Source of the DNA: Podocnemis expansa
Lineage: Eukaryota > Chordata > Testudines > Podocnemididae
Direction: 5' to 3'
DNA: 64,000 nucleotides
Assembly: GCA_007922195.1 (NCBI GenBank)
Contig: ML682059.1
Coordinates: forward strand, 14,440,295-14,504,294
Below are positions 55,448 through 64,000 of this stretch, piece after piece. The position numbers and the translations under genes were made by a program. Under the pieces are notes generated by a model. That model did no database searches. It was given only the letters and a program-made list of their open reading frames with translations, and had not been told where the DNA came from. Within the stretch, counting starts at the first letter, position 1; each line of letters begins with the position of its first letter.

Positions 55448-57687
55448 TAAAGTTTAGTGACAGGATTTATCTAATGGGCAATCCGGTGGGGGGTGGGGAA
55501 AGAGGTCACATTCATATTGATTTCTTTTAGTTAGGTGATAAGGGAAGAAGAAAGGTTAATGTTTGCAGTTAAGGATGTTTACGCTATCATGTTAGTGAAA
55601 ACAATCTGTGCTGAAAGAGGTACTAAAAAGGAACTGAAACCAAATAGCATTTTTATAATGACACTTGATCACAGAATGGCATATTCAGAAATGGAACTGT
55701 TTGATTAATAAAGCTCAGACTCAGTTCAGCCATACATATCAAGATCCTATCATTGTTAAAACAAGAACAGAAATTAAAGATTTATACACCTGTTGCAAAC
55801 TGCTGGAGAACAGTTCTTGAAGTGACTTTGCAGTGTAAAACAGATCGTTAAAACAAGTTTTAAAAGGATAAAAGAATATGGAGGGACTTTGCATACATTA
55901 TATGAGCTATCTTTGGACAGTTGAGCAACTAAAAGTGTTGCTGAAGAAACTACAAGTTAACACAGCATACTGTATGGTAGACCAAAGAATGCACTACAAA
56001 GGAGCCTATGGAAAAGGACTTGTGAAGGTAAACTAGTGACTAAAGCAAACCAGTCAGCGTTCATGGTATCTCCCATGATGACCGTACAAACTGTTATGTC
56101 CTAACTTGTCTTCCACAGGCTGGTATGCCATGATGTGTTGCACAAATGAGACTGGAAAATTCCAGTCTCAAAAGCAAAAACTCATAACCAGGTATCTTGT
56201 TCCCTGATTAGATGGTGCGTGAGGATGACTCACCATCTAATCAGGGAACTGGGACACTCAGAATCTTTCAAAGAAATATAGTTACAATCTGGTGCACACC
56301 TGGGCTTCCAAGAGGAGGAACCACCTGGGAGTCCTCCTAGTGACTTCAAGTTCTTTCCTCAGATAGGCAACTTAAACTCTCTTTCTATTTAACAGCAATT
56401 TGGATTGCTTGCTAGCACACTGGGGAAGGACTATATTTGTGTCCATCCTAGATGTCCAGTGTCAGCTCCTGCTGTGAATTGTAACTGTGCTGAAAGCTAG
56501 CCACTGAGCAAAGATCTGCTGAAAGGTAACAGTCTTTCTCTTGGTTCACAATCAGTCAGTTAATCACATCCTGAAGTTAAGTACATAATTAGTAATAACC
56601 TTAACAAGCTTGACTATTCTGCTCTCAAGATTATCACAAATTTACTGTGTCTTTGTTCCAAACAAGATTTTTATAAAGTAGCTTTAAAAATGGAAACAGT
56701 TACTATTGCCATCTATGACTATAGTGCTCTACATGGTTAATGGTTTCATACTGCCTTTCAAGTTCTAGGGATATAGACATAAAATGTGTGCAAGCTAATT
56801 AAGCTCCATTCTGACTACACAGTCTGTCATAAGAGAAGTGTGTTTTATGTATTTAGGAGTGCTAGTCAGACAATATGGGGCTAATACCATTCTTTGGGAA
56901 ATACATTAAAAGCATTCATCACTACAGAACCACTGGGGAGCAGACCTTGCTGAATTGGCATGTAAGTAATGGACCAAATTGTTTGTGAGCTAGCTTTGGA
57001 TTGTTTTTCCTTCATTGTCTTAGCAATAAAAGAGCTGATAACTATTTGGCACAACTTAGACCCTATTCTGAGGGACTTTTAGTCAAAAATCTATATGAAA
57101 TCACCTTCCAAAGACAATGATTGAGTAAAAGAGTTATTTTCTATGGTGACTATATAAATTTGTTCTGAAAACCTAAATGGTTGTATCAACCAATTTTCTG
57201 ATTTACATAGCCAAATCACACTCCACAAACATTTGCTTTCTTACATCCTATGTTTGTTGTTAGTTTTAAAAATATCTAATAAACTCAATAAATCTAATCT
57301 CATCTCCCAAATCCTGTCTCTTTAATTAAGCAATTAAAATTTAAAAGCCCTAAAAAGGTTGCTATAATCAGTTAAGCAGCTACATAATAAAAGTTTGTTT
57401 TCATTTTCTTCTATCTTTCTTACAATATGCACATTCATACATCCTGACCAGCTGAAGGCAAGCACAGAGAAAAATTACTTCCGATGAGCTGGTTAGATAA
57501 ACCTCTGCTCTTCGATTAGCTCAAAAGTAAATATCATTTTCTTGACCTCTAAGCATTTTTTTTAGAATGTTAGTTTCAAAACAAAACTATTACAGTTGGG
57601 ACTTCCTGGTCATAGTGAAAAGACTTCCAGATATTTCTCATTAATACTGCAATGTACAGGAACTACAGGATCCCTTTAAATAGTCTG
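55448..57687. other. AT-rich intronic sequence with two perfect small hairpins
   Basis: No repeat family recognised. 56147-56170 and 56199-56249 are perfect inverted repeats (see findings). Confidence 0.5.
56199..56249. repeat. Perfect 19-bp inverted repeat, 13-nt loop
   Basis: GTTCCCTGATTAGATGGTG at 56199-56217 and CACCATCTAATCAGGGAAC at 56231-56249 are exact reverse complements. 29 bp to the left lies a second perfect one (TGAGACTGGAA-AA-TTCCAGTCTCA, 56147-56170). Confidence 0.95.
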
Positions 57688-58206
57688 TGCTGTGTCTACA
57701 CTTAGATTTTTAAATCAATTTAACTCAAATCAATCTAATTGAATTGATATAAAAATCATCAAATCAATGTAAGTTAAATTGATTTAACACGTCCCCACTA
57801 GAAACCCAAATCAAACTAGCATGTTCATGGACAGGAATTGCTAGCTTGATTTAGGAGAGGGGCACTATGGGAAGTGTGGAAAGATGGCCCCCTAGAAGGG
57901 CCATGACCCCACCCAATATATAGAAAGAGGAAGACATCCTGGGACAGAGGAGGGCAAAATGTGTTAAATTAAAATAACAGTTAAATCAAAATAATGTGGC
58001 TACACTCCATTATTTCAAAATAATAATTTTGATTTAACTGTCATTTTGATATAAAGTGAGGTTTTATTATTTTGAAATGACCATTCCTTATTTTGAGATG
58101 AGGGAGCTCCTCATTTCAAAATAAGGAAAGTTACTGTAGACAGGCACTACCTTAAATCATAATAATAATCATTATTTTGATTTAAAGTGTAACCGCAGAC
58201 ATACCC
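57688..58206. mobile_element. MITE of the TATGTCYACAC family, short copy without minisatellite
   Basis: Ends GCTGTGTCTACACTTAGATT and (reverse complement) AGGGTATGTCTGCGGTTACA. It shares with 17744-18810 the internal segment CCCCACTAGAAACCCAAATC ... CTAGCTTGATTTAGGAGAGG ... GGGCACTATGGGAAGTGTGG. The sequence from GGGCCATGACCCCACCCA goes straight to GAGGAAGACATCCTGGGACA, where the other copy holds its tandem array. Outer parts carry TTATTTTGATTTAA-like palindromes. Confidence 0.8.
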
Positions 58207-58349
58207 TATGAGTCTTCTAGTAGCCCTATCACCTTTGTTTCAGAAGCCATGAAGTGTGAAATCACAGAGCGGAAATAGAAACTTAAATTCCAGCATTTCA
58301 GTGCCACTGGCTTTCACAAAAGCCTTGCACAGCCATCAGTTAGCTCTGT

Positions 58350-59400
58350 AAACTCCAGCAACCTCTAGATGTCTAAATTTCCAGAAGTGTCTAAATTTTG
58401 GTGCCTGGCATGCATACAGTCACCTTAGTTCTCACACACTTGTCTCCTAACTTAGACCTGAACCACAGCAGGATTCAAAAACTAGGCACTCTGCCAGTGG
58501 TTAGATCAATCACCCAGGATGTGGAAGACCTACATATGGATGCACACATTGCCTGACACAGAGCAGGGACTTGCAGTTATATCTCCTATGCGCCAAGACA
58601 GTGCCCTAATCACTGGGCTATAGAGTATTCAGGGACAGGGCTCAATCTCTCTTAGTGAACGTGTTCCACTGCTTATAAATAATTGAAAATTCACTGGGCC
58701 AGAGAGAGCGGAGAAGGCTCTACAGTCAACGGGGCAGGGCACACAGGTTGGAGATCCAGGCTTCAGTCAACCTACTCCAGTGATTAATTATTTATAGAAA
58801 GTGGTACAACTCCAACAGGAGAGACAGAGAGAGACGTACCCCATAGCCCAATGGTTAGGGCAATTTCCTGAAAGGGAGCAGAGTTAATTTAAAGTACCTG
58901 CTTCCCACCATGCCATTTGGGGATGCAAACCAGTCTAGGTCTCTCACATCCTGGGTGAATGTTCAAGCCAGTGGGTGTAGGGTGTGCTGTTGTTGTGTGT
59001 TTGGTTTTTTTTTTTGTTTGTTTTTTTGTTTTTTTTGAGAAAGTACTGACATTGTTTAAGTATTAACTCCAGGAGAAGGCTCATGACTGTTTCTCCTAAG
59101 TAGATGGAGGCTCCTCCCTCTGGATTGAAGTTAGGTACCTACCTTCTCTTCAGGGGCATGGTGTAGGCTGCCTGTCTCCTCAGCATGTGCTATTGGACAG
59201 CTCCTTGCCCAACATGCTGCTATTTGGGAATCCCTTTGTAAGGTGCTTAGCTCTTCATATGAATTATATAGGGAGCCCAAGCACTTAGTGCCATAAATTC
59301 CACTAGGCAGCAGGGTGCCTAAATGTTAGGTGTTGCAATACTAAGCACTACAGTGCCAAAGTCTCCTCTGGTAACTCATTCCCTGGTATTCTGCCAGAGC
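58350..59400. repeat. Composite dispersed repeat with tRNA-like boxes (copy 3)
   Basis: Several tRNA-like pieces: TGCCAGTGGTTAGATCAATC (58492), CCCATAGCCCAATGGTTAGG (58841) and the reversed AGTGCCCTAATCACTGGGCT (58602), with AATTATTTATAGAAAGTGG between. Then GTAGGCTGCC and TATATAGGGAGCCCAAGCAC (59268). T-rich run at 59006-59037. It is probably made of several overlapping old insertions. Confidence 0.45.
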
Positions 59401-60893
59401 AACAGTGTCAATATGTAGTTAGGTCGTGTGTGTTATATATTTAATAAATATGCTTATTTAGACTCCATCATGATCATGTGGATCCTTCCTATGACATATG
59501 GTTTAAAAAGAAAAACAACTATCAAGTAATATCATCTCTTTAGAAAAAGTTTGGACCTTTATGGTAATAAATCTTGATATTCATATTGAAAGAATTAGAT
59601 ATGTACCCATTATATAATCCTGTAAATTGTTTATTGCTGTAAGTCACTTTCTTAGCTGAATAGCAAATAAGGTGCAATCCAGAAAAGTGCTGAAGTTAAT
59701 GAGAGGAACTCCACACTTTGCAGAATTAGTCCTGAAGCTATGTTGGATTGTACTCAATTGCCATTGGAGTGTATTCAATTTCCCTTTATATTTACCTTTC
59801 AAGATGGCCTTGCCACCTGATCATGACTTACTCATTCTTATCTACATAAAGGAAACAAAATTTGAGGTTGTGTATGTAGTAGAACCTACAGCAAAGTCAA
59901 ATCCTTCCACAGAGTGATCTGTCAAGTCCGCAGAGAACTAAATAAGCTTTTCCATTGAAACCTCACAGAATCAACATTTCACACATATGTGCATATTTAT
60001 GACACCCCTCACCGAGTGTTGAAATAAGACATTTGTAATAATTTGTGAACCAAAAGTCATTCTAATTATTGCACATTATTGCATAAAGGGTGTGCGTGTG
60101 TGTGCCTATATATGAGAAGAGAAGTCATCTCATGGTCATAGCTCAGCCTAATCCTGACAGAATTCTAACATTTAGTAATATTAGACAGTCATATGAGAAT
60201 AGTAGACATACCTTTTGGCCTAGTACACTGAATAAAGCTCCCAACAATAGCAGAATTTCAATACATTTCTTAAGGCTTTTCTTTATTTAAACATTAATAC
60301 AAAGTTAATCATTCATACACACTGTAGTTACTTCTTGAAAGCCAGGACCTGCTGTCCAGCCTTTCCTAAAGCCTCTTCCTGATAAGGCTATTACCCCTGT
60401 TCCCTGCAGATGTCTGAAGCCAGAGCTTCCTACCTGGCTGCTGCTGAGAGCCCTTTCCAACTCCTTACCCTCAGCTGAGCATGCTCCCCTTTGTAGGATA
60501 TGCTGCCTCAGTGCAGTCATGTAATCTTTGGTCGTTTGACTCAGCCAGACCTTTGAAAAAGGGTGCTGGGTTTCATGCATCCATTCCACAATCTGCTGTA
60601 TTACATGGCTATAGAGTTAGACTTCTACCACCATGTTCTGCCAATATTACACACACAAACAAAGCTGGAGTAGCTTAATAGAAACAGAATCATAAAACTA
60701 TATCATAAACATGAACAGATTTGGGGTGGGTGGTGTTCTTCTCAGTCTTGAACTGAGGAGATACTTAAGTATGTAAGTAGTCCCTCTGATTTCAATGAGA
60801 TGATTCATGTGTTTGAAGTAAGGTATGTGTTTAAGTACTTTCCTGAACTGAGGCACTGGTCCACTTGCCTGACTGCTCTTAACCTTGCTGTGA
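59401..60893. other. Intronic sequence, nothing firmly recognised
   Basis: AT-rich to about 60300; 60305-60680 is GC-richer and may be an LTR-type remnant in antisense (TTTATTTAAA near 60283). The minus frame 60589-60305 has no domain. Confidence 0.4.
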
Positions 60894-60901
60894 TCCTAAG
60901 A

Positions 60902-61247
60902 GAGGGGTGAGCAAACTTTCTGACCTGAGAGCCACATCTACCTCTAGGTGGGCTGGAGAAGAATGGGGCTGGGAAGAGGGAGTGGCCATCACATTCTGGG
61001 CAGAGTGTTGCTTCTGGGTCCATGCACTGGTAAAGGGGCAGCTGCTGCTCTCTGGCTAGGTCACTGCTGCTGCACTTGATGGAAGAGGGACAGGGCGGGG
61101 AGAGGGAGCAGTGGCCATTCCCTGACCAGGCAGCAGTGGGGCCAGGAGGGGAGTGTTGGAGAGTGGCTGCCATGCTCCAGCCAGGCCCAGCTGATGGGCC
61201 TGATGAAAAGCTGATCTGGTCCATCGGCTATAGTTTGGTCATCTCTG
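60902..61247. mobile_element. hAT-type MITE with perfect 8-bp target duplication
   Basis: A 346-bp element; ends GAGGGGTGAGCAAACTTTCT and (reverse complement) CAGAGATGACCAAACTATAG. It is flanked on both sides by TCCTAAGA (60894-60901 and 61248-61255), an exact 8-bp duplication as expected for hAT. The inside is GC-rich; the frames over it (61224-60805 and 61076-61321) are not genes. Confidence 0.88.
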
Positions 61248-61255
61248 TCCTAAGA

Positions 61256-62695
61256 ACTGCTCACTGCCAATTGACAAAGGATTTACTGTTTTCTAACACT
61301 AACTCCTGTCACTGCTTCTAGCACACCACTTTCATAGTATTTATCCATAAATAATATCAGGTAAATCTTAAATGTAAACCATGATGACTTTTGTTATTAA
61401 TACCATTGAAAATATGCAAACACTATCTATGGGTGCATGTGTATGTAAATACACACATACTGAAAATAAGTTCCTAAAAAAGTGTGAATCAAGACAAGTT
61501 TGACTAACAGGTTTCCACCAGAAAAAAATATGTATATGTACCTGTCTGCCACAGTTCACAAGAAAATTAAGCATTGTAAGCCAACACAAAATGAATGATC
61601 CATTTGCAAGTTGGCTTGAAGATGTGAAGTCAACAGGATGTCAGCCCTCCAAGCATAAACCCCAAAAGGTCATCCTGACTCTGGGGAAAAAAGAATGAAT
61701 TGTAGGAGATGTAAGATGGCAAAAGGACACCTCTTTATCCATCACCAAAGAAGCAAAGAGATGGCACTTTTGCATTCATGGAAGAGGAATCCCAGTTATT
61801 TTTGTTGCAGATGCTGGGAGATTGCCATAGGTGAGACATGCTGCTTTAGACAAGGGTTTATCCTTTTAAGGATAAGTTTAATGTCTAGGAAGTGTCTTAT
61901 GATTTTGTTTTGGACATAATCTTTCTGTTAACATTATTATCTTTATTCACTATCTCTTAAATTTTTGTCACTGATAAGAAACTTATGATTGCTTTAACTA
62001 TAAATATTTGTTAATGCTGTGATGTTATATAAAAGTAAATATTTGTGAATCTAATAAGCTAGTGTGCACATTGCCCATTGTTTCTGGCAAATCAGTGCCA
62101 GGGACCGGATATCACAGGGGAATGTGTTAAACAGGGACTGGATGCATCTATTGTTAAACTGGAAAGCAAAGCTGGTATTGCCTTGAGGAAATTGTTTGGG
62201 TGGCTAACAGGCTTTTGTTGTCAGGGAGCAGATGTCCGGTTAAGCACCAGCCAATGTCTCAGTGTTACTGGAAGCATGGCATTATCAAGGTGACTCCCAG
62301 GCCCAGATAGCCCAAGCAGCTTCAGACTTTCTCTACAGCACGAGATAACAGCTGTGGTTGAATTTTTTTTGATCCCTCCAGCTAATTTCTTAAGTTTCAA
62401 GCATGTTTCTTTAATTTTTCTAAGAGCCACATGGTGATATATACTTACATAGATGCACAAAAAAGAGAAAACAAGCAACACACCTCTCTTCCTTTGCATG
62501 CCCTTTTTGGGGCCTGTCTTAATTGTGTTCTGTCTCCTGAAGCTTTCAATGGCAGTGTGACTCTACCCATTCCCCAGTGCAGATCAGGACCTTATAGATT
62601 TGATAGATGATTAATGGCATATGACACATTTTAGCATTTAACATTGCAATGGCGCCATTTTAGAACTGAACATAACATTTAGTTCAGAGCTGCAC
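61256..62695. other. Intronic sequence with a possible LTR-like block
   Basis: 61620-62340 has the look of an LTR-type repeat on the plus strand (even composition, ACAAGGGTTTATCCTTTTAA, a later GGGAGCAGATGTCC), but no ends are defined. The rest is AT-rich and unrecognised. Confidence 0.3.
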
Positions 62696-62703
62696 TGTTA
62701 TAC

Positions 62704-62941
62704 CAGGGCTCAACAAAACTGCCACTCAGCTAGGCAACCAGCTTCAAATTAAGGCACCTAGCTGGGATGCCCCTTGCCACCATAAAACTCTCAATTCACT
62801 GAGGGCAGCTGCAGGTGCCGACAGCTCTATATTTAGGTGCCAGCAGCCACTCCACTACTGAAGTTCCATGGCAGACCTAGCCACCACACTACAAACCCCA
62901 GGCTCCACGGCTACCTGGCACCCAGGGTTTGTCAAGCCCTG
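62704..62941. mobile_element. hAT-type MITE, CAGGGCTYRACAAA family
   Basis: A 238-bp element; ends CAGGGCTCAACAAA and TTTGTCAAGCCCTG are inverted repeats. The flanks TGTTATAC (62696-62703) and TGTTGTAC (62942-62949) are an 8-bp duplication with one mismatch. Confidence 0.85.
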
Positions 62942-63044
62942 TGTTGTACATTCTAGCCCCACTACATGTGGCTATAAAAATCAATGAGAAATATTTGTTG
63001 AAAGTTTAATACTAGCAGATATATGGAGTTCAGTTCTCTTTGGA

Positions 63045-63610
63045 GAATAAGGTTACCAGATGTCTGGCAAAAGGAGGACATGTCCTCCTTTTTGCCCTGC
63101 CGTACTCCATCCTCCAGGCATTTGTGAAAAAGTGTGTTTTGTCTGGCTTTTTGCCGGATACTGGGGCAGCGCTCTAAAAATAGAAGCACGCGCGAGCTGC
63201 AGCTCCAGCATGTGTCCCCTGCCCGCTCTACCCTTCTGCAGCTGCTGGTGGGTTTGGGAATTTGCAGAGGATCCCTTGCTGGGCTGCTGCAGGTATATTG
63301 GCAGTGAAGAGGAGTGGCTGGCCAGGGAGTGGGGCGCTGGCTGTGACCAGGGAAATAGTTTTGCTTTGCCTTGTTGCTTCCACTCCTTACCCCGGGCTTC
63401 TTTTCAGTCTCCAGATCAGTGCCACTCCCCTTCTACCCTGCCACCCCCCCCCCCCGATTTTGTGGAAGGCTTGATCTTGTTTTTCGGACAGGCTGGGGCT
63501 TTTTCTTCAGTTTGATGGGGTCTCTGTGGTGCCCAGAGACAAACCTGTGGCTGCTTCTTCACTTTCTGCTTTGCTGCCCTGCTTGGCTTAAAGTTTCTGG
63601 GGAGGTTTCT
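63045..63610. mobile_element. GC-rich dispersed element beginning GGTTACCAGATGTC
   Basis: Starts AAGGTTACCAGATGTCTGGC with an inner GGAGGACATGTCCTCC palindrome (63073-63088), followed by GTTTTGTCTGGCTTTTTGCC and a GC-rich body. It matches a DNA-element type common in turtles and crocodilians. Right end unknown. The frames 63060-63625 in three phases follow composition. Confidence 0.45.
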
Positions 63611-64000
63611 TTCTCTAATGCCTGAGCTAAACCAGATCTTTATTCTTCCTAATGGACATTGGCTTTTTGCAACAAATCTTTTGTTTAGTGGTCAAGGAAA
63701 GTTCACTTTGGATTGTGAGGAGGTTTGAATGCATATGATTTTCCTTTTCTCACTGTGATTTTTCAATTTGCTTCTCAGTTCCAAGATGAGATTAGTCTGC
63801 TATAGATGTATCTTTAAATTTTATTAAGATACACAGATGTGCAACTGTTATACATTCTAAAGTAGCAGCTGGGCTGGGCCAGGTCCTATAGTTTAAATGA
63901 AATCAGTAGGAAATTTGATTGAACAAGGATTGCAATATATGTCCCTTTGTTAGTAGATTATGAAATCACAGAAAACAAGCACCTTGGTTTTGCCTTTTGC
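63611..64000. other. Intronic sequence to the window end, nothing recognised
   Basis: AT-rich; no recognised feature. Confidence 0.4.

Noticed and set aside
55215..55457. Cys/Phe-rich repeat protein
   Set aside because: Translation of the TTCGAA palindrome array of a MITE.
63060..63625. GC-rich open frames as GABBR2 exon 1 or a CpG-island promoter
   Set aside because: The block begins with a known kind of dispersed repeat, has no signal-peptide-like start followed by a donor, and does not resemble the GABBR2 N-terminus.

Overview
The window looks like sauropsid nuclear DNA, most likely turtle (crocodilian is the main alternative). It is AT-rich, intron-like sequence with no bacterial-style gene packing. 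It is full of decayed CR1 LINEs, Penelope-like elements (PLEs) with GIY-YIG domains, a DIRS tyrosine-recombinase retroelement, a Tx1/L1-type LINE end, LTR-like blocks and many hAT-type and other MITEs. This repeat spectrum is typical of turtle and crocodilian genomes; the species call is inference.

The only host coding sequence I can support is one 138-bp exon on the minus strand at 26996-27133. It has a canonical AG acceptor and GTAAGT donor, and its 46 in-frame codons match the ectodomain of the GABA-B receptor subunit 2 (GABBR2), the exon equivalent to human exon 2. The gene runs right to left. So 27134-64000 is the upstream intron (at least 36.9 kb) and 1-26995 the downstream intron (at least 27 kb). 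I saw no other GABBR2 exon.

Layout. 1-4.5 kb: PLE tails, a CR1 split by a double-palindromic PLE insertion, and a CR1 3' end. 7.3-8.8 kb: a non-LTR reverse transcriptase fragment followed by a PLE tail. 9-16 kb: LTR-like blocks, a CR1, and an inverted-repeat-flanked PLE split by an insertion that carries a hAT MITE. 16.6-21.6 kb: a CR1 and two MITEs that each contain a GC-rich minisatellite. 22-25.3 kb: the best PLE copy (RT plus GIY-YIG) and a Tx1-type LINE C-terminus with a 199-codon open frame. 25.3-29.5 kb: mostly unrecognised sequence around the exon. 29.5-37.4 kb: a MITE, a palindromic PLE hairpin with a 13-bp target duplication, several CR1 pieces, and a DIRS recombinase carrying its own hAT MITE. 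37.4-64 kb: long AT-rich stretches with scattered MITEs, CR1 pieces (including an endonuclease segment), composite tRNA-like-box repeats and LTR-like blocks.

Nothing here is a bacterial or phage system, CRISPR array, or operon. The most unusual material is structural. There are palindromic PLE units with target-site duplications. Two copies of one MITE differ by the presence of a ~600-bp minisatellite. Two other MITEs are built from arrays of short TTCGAA-centred palindromes.
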